From positions 1 to 64,000 of the forward strand of contig JAUXSE010000016.1 of NCBI GenBank assembly GCA_030681515.1: a DNA stretch of 64,000 bases. Reading direction: 5' to 3'. Shown piece by piece: positions 25,101-33,354 of the stretch; the stretch's first letter is position 1; each line of letters opens with the position of its first letter. The position numbers and the translations under genes are program-made. Origin of the DNA: Geothrix sp. (GTDB taxonomy: Bacteria; Acidobacteriota; Holophagae; Holophagales; Holophagaceae). The notes below the pieces were generated by a model, which saw nothing but the letters and a program-made list of their open reading frames with translations, did no database searches and was not told the DNA's origin.

Positions 25101-26517
25101 TCGTATTCTCAGGGGTTCCAGGATCCGTATTGGGCACGCCGTCCGTGAAGAGCATCACGTAGGTGTTGCGGCACTCCACGGGCTTGTCCACGCCCGTTTC
25201 GATATCATTGAAGATGCAGTTGGGATCGTTGAGCTGGGCGTAGGTGTTGGCCAGGGCCGAATTGAGGGTGGTGGATCCCATGGCCATCAAGGCGGCCAGG
25301 CGCTTGAGCCCCGTATCCGAATTGCTGTTGAGCAGCACCCAGCCGCGGTCGCTCTGGCCGTATCTGCCCACGAGGGTGGGATCGCTGACGTTTTTATTAT
25401 TCCGGCTGTCGTTGGAGGGAAAGACAGCGCTGTCGTACTGGGCGTTGCCACTATCCGGAGCGAAGTACTTGAGGAACCGATAGGCCCAGAACACCTTGTT
25501 GTGGTACTTGGCCCAGGTCCGCATGGCCGCGTCCTTGGTGCCCTGGGTCCGGGTGCGGGCGGGGATGGCATTGGCGGCAATGGCGGGATCCGGGTTGACG
25601 CCCTGGGCGAAGGCCCTGCCTCCAGGAAGGGTGGACTGGATGACGCTGGTGGCCGTGTTGAAGAGCCAGGTGATGTAGGCCGACTTCCAGTAGATGAAGT
25701 AGTACTGCCTACCGAGGGTGCAGTCGGTCATGGGAGCCGTGCCCACCGTCGTGTCGAACATCCCGAAATTGGCGTCCGCCACCTGGGAAGCCACGCGGTA
25801 GGACGAATCCATCTCGATCTCGGTGTTGGCCGCCGTCCCTGGATTGATGATGGTCATCTTCAGGGGGTAGGTGTTGTACATCTTCCGGAACTGCCCTGCG
25901 GCCACGTTGGGCTGGACCGAGGGGTCGTCGAGGATGGTCCAGCAGAGGGGCAGGTCGTAGGTTCTCCCGTTGCTGGTGAAACGAACGTGGGAGGCGCTGC
26001 GGATCCAGTTCCGGACATCGGATGCGGGCAGGAACCCGATGGCGGTGCTTTCCCCGCCCAGCAGCGGAGTACTCACCACGTAGTTGCTGTTGATGGCCTG
26101 ATCCCCGCCGCTGGCGAATTCCAGGAGACTCCCATCGGGACGCACGAGCTTCCCGTTCGACAGGGCCGTCGTGGTGGCGAGGGAGACCGTCACGTCGTAG
26201 CGGTTCAGCGCCGGCGAGGTGCGTGTGAATCTCATCCCCGCGCCGCCGCCGCCGTCACTCGTATCGGTGTTGACGGGATAGACATACTCCCGGTGATACA
26301 TGGTGGCGGCCATGGACCCCGAGAAGTCGAAGACCGACACCACTTCGGGTTTCATGACCAGGTTGACGCTCTGCTGGTAGAGGTCGAGGAAGTCGGTCTT
26401 GCTCCCTTGCAGCTTGGGATCAAGCTGGGCGGAAAGGGGCTGGATGGCCGCGATGGACCCCAGGAGGAGGCCCGCGAGCAGACGGATGAAAGTTCGGCGA
26501 TGGTGGTTCATGGCCAT
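22183..26517 (-). CDS. pilY1: PilY1-like type IV pilus tip/assembly protein
   Basis: A 1444-residue exported protein with signal peptide (FIRLLAGLLLGSIAAIQPLSAQ). A von Willebrand A-like region has a MIDAS motif, DFSGS (about residue 64), with a later MLFTDGVPNTDP. The C-terminal half carries PilC/PilY1 propeller segments such as LLVVGTNQGWLHAFGE, AVFGLRKGGRSYYALDIHDP and RAYFMDYKGGLWAWG. PilY1 proteins promote pilus extension, adhesion and surface sensing. It is the last and largest gene of the minor-pilin operon, 17 bases after the PilX-like gene. Confidence 0.9.
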   Translation of the reverse strand: MAMNHHRRTFIRLLAGLLLGSIAAIQPLSAQLDPKLQGSKTDFLDLYQQSVNLVMKPEVVSVFDFSGSMAATMYHREYVYPVNTDTSDGGGGAGMRFTRTSPALNRYDVTVSLATTTALSNGKLVRPDGSLLEFASGGDQAINSNYVVSTPLLGGESTAIGFLPASDVRNWIRSASHVRFTSNGRTYDLPLCWTILDDPSVQPNVAAGQFRKMYNTYPLKMTIINPGTAANTEIEMDSSYRVASQVADANFGMFDTTVGTAPMTDCTLGRQYYFIYWKSAYITWLFNTATSVIQSTLPGGRAFAQGVNPDPAIAANAIPARTRTQGTKDAAMRTWAKYHNKVFWAYRFLKYFAPDSGNAQYDSAVFPSNDSRNNKNVSDPTLVGRYGQSDRGWVLLNSNSDTGLKRLAALMAMGSTTLNSALANTYAQLNDPNCIFNDIETGVDKPVECRNTYVMLFTDGVPNTDPGTPENTNTPYVGLEPSPAVATYGTANTGNAFFAANKTRIDTTNGTPYFNVINLAALAAHGGETDNGGWTAPIYPTTTQTYPTTPSTWKPSDWIPFWIRSRGAGTEKVTFTKPRPITTMTIGVSLTGVATISTHPKRRLFLAAAFGDPARKTWDVSTLTEFTLNDPTDPSKGKTPSSTYFFDATDPDKLTKSLDAAFYELSLASNVNATSNPNLPFVGASFGSQIYLGKFQPPSAGGAVWPGDVLMFGTREVSGQTVIIDKTGNVTTTTDETTAQWSAKDALLNARLWSARKLYTRLPGATVLKPFTDIGTEFTDPATGLQKFVATSLTNLIDKQHVVQFAAGGDLTKPGADGRPTANRLNIMGDVINSAPAAIEFNWNDVKDKLAAYPRLTAMVSAVAGANRFRLLVVGTNQGWLHAFGEVTLKIPVVDANGVPWNIVKGDVEELWSFMPTDLLANLNYMTVANNPHRFMVDGTSGIYHLDLPPITGGAGNGLVDATERAVAVFGLRKGGRSYYALDIHDPFVPALKWSMVPDEAATLPADRIVAGGPTLATVSDLLGKWGFSSCTPAFGRIQFNSVIRDAVFLGGGFSVPEIEVNFANAKLGRSVMALDVYSGEVLAASNLTDPTLGGATIGPIGAGVVPFEFVVNSGMAQRAYFMDYKGGLWAWGSKAVSPNAPYVDFRVDTSQITDWTIRKVYQDDDIVAKGARYTTLPAPFRVGSFPGVGKPGSAAPAAAGIAVVSGDRNNPLDREYDAATNPAPVNHRLTVVFDRQDSRAWGFDTVTGPDAGIKNLDLKNFSANIVSATPVNACSDLVFGSITPGCPNYYLAPYSGTPPAPLTPAFGYYLNFPSITADGFIPKGINPPLVVANSLFYAYFTPATADPCTGGTGNTYSYLTTNVMNPLVTDTRAGLVSTSGLKYTWSGVASDFFAIGTRAVLQVGAIPVVNPQVGQSATTMGITTIQGSATQRFPKPRVWRTVH

Positions 26518-26534
26518 GCTCCTGGTCGAGGGGA

Positions 26535-27158
26535 CTACTGGACAGGCGTGGAAATCCAGACTTCCTTGGCGTGGATGAAGGTGGCGGGGCCCTGCGTGAC
26601 CTGGGCATCCGAGCGGATGGCCCAGAGATCCGGGGCCTGCTTCAGGGGACCGCCGGTGGCCGGCGTGAAGGCACCGGCGCCCACCCCCTGGCTCATGCCC
26701 GTGATGGGCAGCTTGCCCATGCGGGTCAGCCCGAGGGTGTAGCCCTGGACCAGTCCGATGGCGCCGGGCAGCAGCAGGTCCGCCTGGAGGGTGCCGCCGG
26801 GCACGTAGTCAAGGGGCGCGGTGAAATCCGGGGAGTTGATGTCCTTCGCCACGCCCGCCAGGGTGTCGTTGGCCAGCAGACCGGCCTTCAGGCTGGCCAG
26901 CTGCAGAGCGGAGGTCCCGGCGGGGGCCACTTTGCTGTTTTCCAGATCAATCCAGTGGATGGACCATTCGATGCCGGAATCGGCCACGTTGCGGGCCATG
27001 GCCCCCTGGCGGCTGAAGCCGGAGGTGACGATCTCGCGCAGGGAATTGCGGGACATGGCCACGGAGGCCACGGTCAGAAGCACCAGGAGCATGAGGGCCA
27101 CGATGATCGTGATGCCGCCCGCCTGGGAATTCCCTGAATGACGCTGAGTGCGGTGCAT
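26535..27158 (-). CDS. pilX: PilX-like minor pilin assembly protein
   Basis: A 207-residue protein starting with a short charged leader and a hydrophobic helix (GGITIIVALMLLVLLTVASVAMSRN), followed by REIVTSGFSRQGAMARNVADSGIEWSI. This is the PilX N-terminal signature, in which the helix inserts in the inner membrane and pilus core. A classic G/F(T/S)LxE cleavage motif is not evident, which is common in PilX. It lies between the PilW-like and PilY1 genes, the usual order. Confidence 0.82.
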   Translation of the reverse strand: MHRTQRHSGNSQAGGITIIVALMLLVLLTVASVAMSRNSLREIVTSGFSRQGAMARNVADSGIEWSIHWIDLENSKVAPAGTSALQLASLKAGLLANDTLAGVAKDINSPDFTAPLDYVPGGTLQADLLLPGAIGLVQGYTLGLTRMGKLPITGMSQGVGAGAFTPATGGPLKQAPDLWAIRSDAQVTQGPATFIHAKEVWISTPVQ

Positions 27159-27168
27159 GGCGGACCTT

Positions 27169-28344
27169 TCAGTTCATGGTCAGACCCGAATGCCGCGGCA
27201 CGAAGACGAGGCTCTGGGTCAGGTTCCGGTAGGCGGGCACCAGCCCGTTGTCGGAGTACTCGGCGCGCTGGGTGGCGGTGCGCGTGCTGACATCCACGCG
27301 CACGAGCGTGGGAATGGAGCGGAACCAGTGCTCGCTGGCCCGGGTGGTCCTGTAGTCCGGGCGGCCCGTGGCCGCGAGCTGGACGTCCACCTCGCTGCGG
27401 ATGCCCTGATCCCATCCCGCGTTGAAGCCGGTGTAGGCGGCCGGCAACCCGCTGGGAAGCAGCCCCGCCCAGGAGGTGCCCGCGTTGGTGCTGAGGTAGA
27501 CCTTGAAGCCGGAGATGTTTTCCGAGATCACCTGCTGAGTCGCGGTGGGCGTGAACACGGCCGCATCGTAGGTCCCCTGGTCGCGCACCAGGCAGGGGAT
27601 ACCGTTGGGATTGGAGGGATCCAGGTTCAGGATCGCGATGCGGTAGCGGACCATCTGGGCGGGCAGGAGGAAGACGATGCCACTGTTGGGAAGATGCTTG
27701 GCCTTGGAGGGCAGGCCGGCGGGTCCGGCGCCCGAGACCATGGCGTTGGGAGCGGGCCCGGCCACGACGGACACCAGGGATCCGGAAACCGTCGGGGGAT
27801 TGGTGATGTAGGCGGTCTCCCAGGAATCCTTGAAGATGAAGATCTGCCCCCGTTGCACCTGGTTCGCGTAGCTGGAGTTTTTGCATTCAATGATGAAGGT
27901 GTTGTCGGCGATACCGGGAACCGTCCCGGCGACCACCAGTTCGGAGGCCGTCTGCTGGGGGGCCGCCCCGCTGAGGGCGCCCTCGAAGGCGAGGGCCTGA
28001 TCCATGTAGAAGTAGAGCTCGTCGCAGGTGGCCGGATCATTGGCCCCGGCACCGGCGATGGGCATGTTCGGAAGGATGAAGAAGGGGGGGACCGCGGCGC
28101 TGACCGGGGGGGGGACCGACAGGTCCGTCAGGTACATGCAGGTGGTGTTCAGGTCATCAATCAGCAGATCCACCGACATGCGGTTCCGGCGGGCGCTGGA
28201 AAGGGCTTCCCCTGAAGTGTAGAAGGTGGAAAGGCTGGCCTTGTACACGTTGGCCATGCCCGCCATGAGCACCATGGTGAAGACCAGGGCCACCAGCAGC
28301 TCCACCAGGGAGAATCCATGCTCGCGGGTGCGGGGCTTAGCCAT
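27169..28344 (-). CDS. pilW: PilW-like minor pilin
   Basis: A 391-residue prepilin with a class III signal, EHGFSLVELLVALVFTMVLM: cleavage is expected after the Gly, with Glu at +5. The rest is an extracellular domain of unknown fold. It overlaps the PilV-like gene by 8 bases. It is long for PilW, with Pro/Gly/Asn-rich loops, suggesting a surface-exposed adhesive part. It probably primes pilus assembly together with the FimT-, PilV- and PilX-like proteins. Confidence 0.85.
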   Translation of the reverse strand: MAKPRTREHGFSLVELLVALVFTMVLMAGMANVYKASLSTFYTSGEALSSARRNRMSVDLLIDDLNTTCMYLTDLSVPPPVSAAVPPFFILPNMPIAGAGANDPATCDELYFYMDQALAFEGALSGAAPQQTASELVVAGTVPGIADNTFIIECKNSSYANQVQRGQIFIFKDSWETAYITNPPTVSGSLVSVVAGPAPNAMVSGAGPAGLPSKAKHLPNSGIVFLLPAQMVRYRIAILNLDPSNPNGIPCLVRDQGTYDAAVFTPTATQQVISENISGFKVYLSTNAGTSWAGLLPSGLPAAYTGFNAGWDQGIRSEVDVQLAATGRPDYRTTRASEHWFRSIPTLVRVDVSTRTATQRAEYSDNGLVPAYRNLTQSLVFVPRHSGLTMN

Positions 28345-28879
28345 GGGCGATCCTCCGGGTCAGCGTGACGGTGCGCAGGATGGGCGTGTTCGCCGGATCC
28401 ACCTGATCCGTGAACTGGACCTGGACCGAAATATCGGAAAGACGGCCGGTCGTGGCGGCCAGGAGCGGAACCCGCCGGGTGGTGGTGGTGAAGAACGGGG
28501 TCTGCTCGGCGGGATCCAGGGAGGCCGGGTTGGGCGCGCCCCCCTTGATGTTGAAGGTCTCCACGACCGCGGCGGCCGGGAGCAGGGTGACGTACTTCAG
28601 CGTGGGGAGATCCGCCAGGCTGGGGGTGGCTAAATTCGTATCGGTGATGTTCAGCCAGCTGAGGCGCCCTTCCATTTCGGCCCGGTCCATCACGTCCTCG
28701 CCGACGAGCACGGCCGTGGACAGGCTCCGGCTGCCCCGGGAAGCCTGCAGGGACATCACCTGGAGCAGGGAGAGCCCGAGGATCCCGATGGCCATGATGA
28801 AAGCGGTCATCAGCATCTCGACCATGCTGAAGCCGGCTTGCCGTTGCCACCGGCCGTCGTTTCGTCGCGGAGTGCGCAT
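28337..28879 (-). CDS. pilV: PilV-like minor pilin
   Basis: A 180-residue prepilin with leader RQAGFSMVEMLMTAFIMAIGILGLSLLQ: prepilin peptidase site after Gly, Glu at +5, and the IGILGLSLLQ stretch typical of PilV. Its start overlaps the stop of the preceding FimT-like gene by one base (TGATG), and its end overlaps the PilW-like gene. It is part of the minor-pilin priming complex. Confidence 0.85.
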   Translation of the reverse strand: MRTPRRNDGRWQRQAGFSMVEMLMTAFIMAIGILGLSLLQVMSLQASRGSRSLSTAVLVGEDVMDRAEMEGRLSWLNITDTNLATPSLADLPTLKYVTLLPAAAVVETFNIKGGAPNPASLDPAEQTPFFTTTTRRVPLLAATTGRLSDISVQVQFTDQVDPANTPILRTVTLTRRIAHG

Positions 28880-29643
28880 CAGAGTCTCCTCCAGATCCCG
28901 TCTGAATCCCTGGCCCCGGGGTTGTAGAACTTGTAGATGGATCCCCCGTTATTCAGCACGACGATCAGCCCCATGGGCCCCCCCGGCAGGGCGCCTCCTG
29001 CCGTGGTGGTGCCCACCACCGGAATGATGAAGGTGGTATTGAACCGCTTGTTGCTTCCGCTGATCTCCACACGGTTCAAGGCCCCCGTGAAGAGGCGATT
29101 GAGATCGCTCACCGTGCCGGCCAGGGGACCGGCGGAAAACGGCGGAATGGTGGTGGGGTCCGGGTTGGCGGTCCCGGCGGGGGTGGCCTGCAGTGCATTG
29201 ACCCACTGGGGCGAGGCAAGATCCACGATCCGGGCGCGGGTCTGGATGACATCGTTGGGCAGGAAGCGGAAGGGAACAGCCACGGTCTGGCCCGCGGGTC
29301 CGTAGGCTGGATCAGGCGGCAGGCCGGCGAGGATATTGACGACCGTGGCCTGGATCTCGGCCTCCGTCAGAGAGGCATCCCCGTGGGCCAGCCTCAGGGG
29401 CGTTCCGGCATCCCAGATGTCCCAGGTGACGATGGCCACGTCGCGCCCCGTGGCGACGGCGGCCTTGTGGGCGTTGGTCAGGGCGCCTTCCAGTTCATCC
29501 ATGAGCGACCGCACGGCCCCGGCCTGGCGGTTGCCGATCATGGTCACCCCGGCGATGGCCAGGATGGCGACGATGGCCAGCACCACGAGCATCTCGATCA
29601 ACGAGTAGCCCGATGCACCTGGGCCCCTGGATTGGATGGTCAT
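28879..29643 (-). CDS. FimT/GspH-like minor pilin
   Basis: The ATG at 29643 gives a prepilin leader (SGYSLIEMLVVLAIVAILAI, Glu at +5) followed by GAVRSLMDELEGALTNAHKAAVATGRDV. That is the FimT/GspH domain, which begins with a Sxxx-helix of short segments. 254 residues. It is the first gene of the five-gene minor-pilin/PilY1 operon. FimT relatives in some species bind DNA for competence; that activity is not shown here. Confidence 0.85.
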   Translation of the reverse strand: MTIQSRGPGASGYSLIEMLVVLAIVAILAIAGVTMIGNRQAGAVRSLMDELEGALTNAHKAAVATGRDVAIVTWDIWDAGTPLRLAHGDASLTEAEIQATVVNILAGLPPDPAYGPAGQTVAVPFRFLPNDVIQTRARIVDLASPQWVNALQATPAGTANPDPTTIPPFSAGPLAGTVSDLNRLFTGALNRVEISGSNKRFNTTFIIPVVGTTTAGGALPGGPMGLIVVLNNGGSIYKFYNPGARDSDGIWRRL

Positions 29644-29786
29644 GGCGGAACCTTTCGATGCCTTCAAGCTTCGACAGGACACGGACACCTCCCAAGGAAA
29701 TATTAGGTTCATATTTTAAGCCATTTAGGAACACCACAAGATACGGCCTGAATGACAAGAAGTCATGAATGTATATTTTTTATACA
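29644..29786 (-). promoter_or_regulatory. Promoter region of the minor-pilin operon
   Basis: This short gap is distinctly AT-rich compared with its neighbours. On the minus strand it includes TTAAAATATG about 60-70 bases before the FimT-like start, a plausible -10, but no convincing -35 or sigma-54 box could be fixed. At 29770-29786 lies a perfect 6-bp palindrome (TGTATA, 5-base T loop, TATACA) next to the priA stop, which may be a weak terminator or an operator. Confidence 0.4.
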
Positions 29787-32072
29787 CTATCCAAACTGGA
29801 TTGGATCCCGATCCAGGGTGATGGGCCCGGAAGGTTGGAGGGGGTGGCGGGCGAGGACTTGGCCCAGGGCGCCCCGGCCACCCTTGAGCAGCAGATGCAT
29901 GCGCCAGCGGTCCCGTACGCGGGGGACCGGCGCCTCCAGGGGACCCAGCACGCGCAGGCCAGGGACGGACAATCGTTGCCGGAAGCCTTCCAGCGCCTCG
30001 CGGGCTTCCTTCATCGTGTCGGCTTCGGCCCGGTAGAGGCAGAGCGCCGTGAAGGGCGGATAGCCCAGGCCTTCGCGGAAGGGCAGCTCCGACGCCGCGA
30101 AGCCCTCGAAATCCTGGGCCAGGGCGAAGGTGATGGCCGGATGCTCGGGTGAATAGGTCTGGAGGATCACGCGGCCCGGCAATTCGGCCCGGCCCGCCCG
30201 GCCCGCCACCTGGGTGAGCAGCTGGAAGGTGCGCTCCGAGGCCCGGAAATCGGCCACCTTCAGCCCCTGGTCCGCGTTGAGCACGCCCACCAGGGTGAGC
30301 CCCGGCAGGTTGTGGCCCTTGGCCAGCATCTGGGTGCCCACCAGGATGTCCACCTCCCCGGCTTCGGCCGCCAGCAGGCCGGCCTCGAAGGAGCCGCGGC
30401 GGCGGGTGGTGTCCCGGTCCAGGCGCAGGATGCGGGCGGCCGGAAACAGCTGTCTCAGGTGCTCTTCCACCTGCTCGGTGCCCTCGCCCACGCCCCGCAG
30501 GTGATCGGCGCCGCAGTCGGGACAGGCCTCCGGGGGCGCGGTCTCGTGTCCGCAGAGGTGGCAGCGCAGGCGGAAATCGCCCCGGTGGTAGGTGAGCGAG
30601 ATGGCGCAGTGGGGACAGCCCAGCGTCTTTCCGCAGGCCCGGCACATCCAGAAGTTCTCGTAGCCCCGGCGGTTCAGCAACAGCAGGGCCTGCTCGCCCT
30701 TCGCCAGGGTCCCGGTGAGGGCCTGCATCAGGGCCGGGGCGAGGATCACCTTCCGCCGCACCTGGCGGTATGCCTCGCGCAGATCCACGATCTCCACGGT
30801 GGGCAGCGTGATGCCCGCGGGCCGCTGGCGCAGCCGCAGCAACCGGTAGCGGCCGCTCTGCGCCGCCTGCCAGCTCTCCAGGCTGGGGGTGGCGCTGCCC
30901 AGCAGGATGGGGCAGCCTTCGAGCTGGGCCCGCTTGATGGCCAGATCCCGGGCGTGGATGCGGGGATGTTCCTCGGACTTGTACGAGCCCTCGTGTTCCT
31001 CATCCACGACGATGAGCCCGATATCGCGCAGGGGCGCCAGCACGGCGTTCCGGACACCCACGAAGACATCGGCGCCATTGAAGAGCAGGCGGGCCACGTC
31101 GCCATGCTTTTCGCCGGCGTTGAGGCCCGCATGGCCCACGGCGACGCGGCCGGGGAAACGGGCTTCGAGGCGGTCCAGCAGCCGGGCCGTGAGCCCGATC
31201 TCCGGCACCAGCCAGAGCACCCGCCGGCCCGCGGCCAGCACCCGTTCCGCCAGGGCCAGATAGACCTCCGTCTTGCCGGATCCGGTGATGCCATGGAGCA
31301 GATGGACGCCGAAGAATCCGGGTTCCACCGCGTCCAGAGCCGTCTGTTGCTCGGCATTGAGGATCACCGTGCGATCCACGCCCGCCTCGCGCCGCTGGCC
31401 CAGCAGGTCCACCCGCTTCATGCGCGCGATGAGGCCCCGCTTCTCCAGGGTGCCCAGCACGGAGGCGCCCACGCCCGCGGCCTCCAGCAGTTCCGGTTCC
31501 ATCAGGGCGCCGCCCGCGTCCTCCAGGGCCAGCAGCACCTTCGCCTGGGAGGGCGTGACCCGGGGCGGATGGGGTGCGCCCGTGAGGCGGACCTCCGTGA
31601 ACCCGGCCCCGCGCAGGGCCGTCCGGTGCAGCAGGGTGGGCAGGATGGAGGGATCCCGGTGCCAGGCCTCGCCGAGAGCGGCCAGCACCTCCCAGGCGCC
31701 GCGGTCACGGTGAAAGGACAATCGCTGTCCATCCTCCGCCGCCTCCCATTGGGGCAGCAGGGCCTGGGGCAGGCTCAGGGGCAGCAGGTGGGCTTCGCGG
31801 CAGCCGTAGTAGCGGGCCGCGAAGGTCTGCAACTCCCGCAGCTTTCCGGGCAGGAGGGGGAACGGATCCAGCACCGCCTCGATGGGCCGCAGTTTCGCCG
31901 CGGGGGGCGCGGGATCGGGCCCCATGGCCAGGCCCACCGCCAGGCTGTTCCGCACCTTCACCCGCACCCTCACGCCCGCGGGAAGTCCCTCCGGCGCCAG
32001 GTAGGTGAGCGGCGGCAGGGGCCGGTTCAGCTGGACACGGGTGGGGACGAGGTCGGGCGGCCCTTCCTTCAT
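29787..32072 (-). CDS. priA: PriA, primosomal replication-restart helicase
   Basis: 3'-5' DNA helicase that reloads the replisome at stalled forks. The ATG at 32072 overlaps the upstream gene stop (ATGA) and gives MKEGPPDLVPTRVQLNRPLPP. Walker A is LLHGITGSGKTEVYLALAE, the helicase box is IVVDEEHEGSYK, and then LLGSATPSLES. Zinc-binding cysteines are in CRACGKTLGCPHC and RCHLCGHE...CPDCGA. GTQMLAKGHNLPG and QVAGRAGRAE complete the helicase. About 761 residues, normal. Confidence 0.95.
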   Translation of the reverse strand: MKEGPPDLVPTRVQLNRPLPPLTYLAPEGLPAGVRVRVKVRNSLAVGLAMGPDPAPPAAKLRPIEAVLDPFPLLPGKLRELQTFAARYYGCREAHLLPLSLPQALLPQWEAAEDGQRLSFHRDRGAWEVLAALGEAWHRDPSILPTLLHRTALRGAGFTEVRLTGAPHPPRVTPSQAKVLLALEDAGGALMEPELLEAAGVGASVLGTLEKRGLIARMKRVDLLGQRREAGVDRTVILNAEQQTALDAVEPGFFGVHLLHGITGSGKTEVYLALAERVLAAGRRVLWLVPEIGLTARLLDRLEARFPGRVAVGHAGLNAGEKHGDVARLLFNGADVFVGVRNAVLAPLRDIGLIVVDEEHEGSYKSEEHPRIHARDLAIKRAQLEGCPILLGSATPSLESWQAAQSGRYRLLRLRQRPAGITLPTVEIVDLREAYRQVRRKVILAPALMQALTGTLAKGEQALLLLNRRGYENFWMCRACGKTLGCPHCAISLTYHRGDFRLRCHLCGHETAPPEACPDCGADHLRGVGEGTEQVEEHLRQLFPAARILRLDRDTTRRRGSFEAGLLAAEAGEVDILVGTQMLAKGHNLPGLTLVGVLNADQGLKVADFRASERTFQLLTQVAGRAGRAELPGRVILQTYSPEHPAITFALAQDFEGFAASELPFREGLGYPPFTALCLYRAEADTMKEAREALEGFRQRLSVPGLRVLGPLEAPVPRVRDRWRMHLLLKGGRGALGQVLARHPLQPSGPITLDRDPIQFG

Positions 32073-33319
32073 CGCGGCCGGGCCTGGGACATGCCGCCCC
32101 ACCGGACGGCGAGGTCCGGGCGGTTCAGGCGCAGGGCGAGATCCCGGGCCTGGCCGGCCAAGCCGTCCCATCGCAGGGCTTCCATGGCCTGGAGGACCAC
32201 CTGGTCGGCGCTTCCCGCATCCCCCAGGGCCAGGAGGGCCTCGATCAGGGGCTGGAGCACCCGGGACCAGATCCGTTCGCCCGGCCCCTGCCCCATGGCC
32301 GAACGGCGGGTATCGCGCCGCCACTCCTCCCACCGGGGTTCCATGGCCTCGCGGATGGCCCGCCAATCGCCACGCTTTTTCGCGTCCCGCACGAAGGCCT
32401 CGAGCACGGCCGCCGGGGGCCAGTCTTCGGGGGCCGTGCCAGGGAGGGGCTCCAGGCTGTCGAGGAGGGGCGAGAGCGGGCGGCCACCGGCCAGATCCGC
32501 CCCCAGGATCCAGACCCGCCAGAGGTCCCAGGCGTTGGGCTGGCGCCGCAGCGCATCCTCGATGGCGGGCAGATGCCGCGCCCAGAGGGCCCGCATGGTG
32601 GGCGAATGGACCGCTTCCGCGCCGTTGAGCGCCCAGGGCAGGTCGGAGGAGACCTCCAACCAGGGGCCCTGGAACAACCGGTCGAGGGCCTGGGCCACCT
32701 CCGCCCAGATTTTCAGGTCGTTCTCGACATCGAGCTGAACCGGTTCCTGGACCTTGCCCGCATCAGCGTCTGTTTTCGGCTTCTCCTCGACGGTTTTCGG
32801 CTTCTCCTCAACCACTCCCAGCGTCTTCCGGGTGCGCCGGCAGGCGATGAGAATCCGCTCGTGCAGCAGCGCGGCCTGGGCTTCCAGATGGTCGCCGTTG
32901 CGCCGCAGGAAATCCGCGAGCTCCTGGGCCCGGGTTTTGAGTCCCGCCCGTTCCGCCGCGGCACCCAGGACCGTGGCACTGGGCAGCGAGGCCCCCTCCG
33001 CCAGCACGCGCCCCCCGCTGTCCACCAGGGCCCAGTGGCCGCCCCGCGCCCAGCCGTAGCGGTCACGCAGATAGCTGGACATGGCGTCGGCCTTCTTTCC
33101 CCCCGCCACCTGGAGCGGGAGATTCAGCGCCACCAGGGGATCCTCCTGCAGGGCGGCCCGGGCCGCAGTCCCCCAGGTGGCCCCCTCGTCCTCCAGCACC
33201 AGCCAGGTGCCGAGGCGGTTCTTCTTGAGTTCCCGCTCGAAGAGATCGGCGGGGGACAGCGTCCTGGGTCCCTGCGCGACCAGGGCCGCAGGAAGCAGCA
33301 TCAGGACAGGACTGCGCAT
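32069..33319 (-). CDS. Unknown exported protein with an EEKPKT tandem repeat
   Basis: The ATG at 33319 gives a probable signal peptide (MRSPVLMLLPAALVAQG) and a 416-residue protein. The rest is helical and Trp/Ala/Arg-rich, with WEEWRRDTRR and repeated WxxA patterns, but no family is recognised. In the middle a 21-base unit is repeated in tandem (32770-32812), giving EEKPKTVEEKPKT. Its stop overlaps the priA start, so the two are translationally coupled. It is divergent from tsaD, with a 35-base gap holding both start regions. Confidence 0.7.
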   Translation of the reverse strand: MRSPVLMLLPAALVAQGPRTLSPADLFERELKKNRLGTWLVLEDEGATWGTAARAALQEDPLVALNLPLQVAGGKKADAMSSYLRDRYGWARGGHWALVDSGGRVLAEGASLPSATVLGAAAERAGLKTRAQELADFLRRNGDHLEAQAALLHERILIACRRTRKTLGVVEEKPKTVEEKPKTDADAGKVQEPVQLDVENDLKIWAEVAQALDRLFQGPWLEVSSDLPWALNGAEAVHSPTMRALWARHLPAIEDALRRQPNAWDLWRVWILGADLAGGRPLSPLLDSLEPLPGTAPEDWPPAAVLEAFVRDAKKRGDWRAIREAMEPRWEEWRRDTRRSAMGQGPGERIWSRVLQPLIEALLALGDAGSADQVVLQAMEALRWDGLAGQARDLALRLNRPDLAVRWGGMSQARPR

Positions 33320-33354
33320 GGGATCGCTCCAGGTTGCCAAGTTACACTATCCGG

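Noticed and set aside
23563-26742. A 1059-residue open frame on the plus strand opposite pilY1
   Set aside because: It is the complement of a well-supported PilY1 gene; its composition (His/Gly/Arg-rich, no domains) is typical of antisense frames in GC-rich DNA.
30312-32738. An 808-residue open frame on the plus strand opposite priA
   Set aside because: PriA motifs are clear on the minus strand; the opposite frame has no recognisable protein features.
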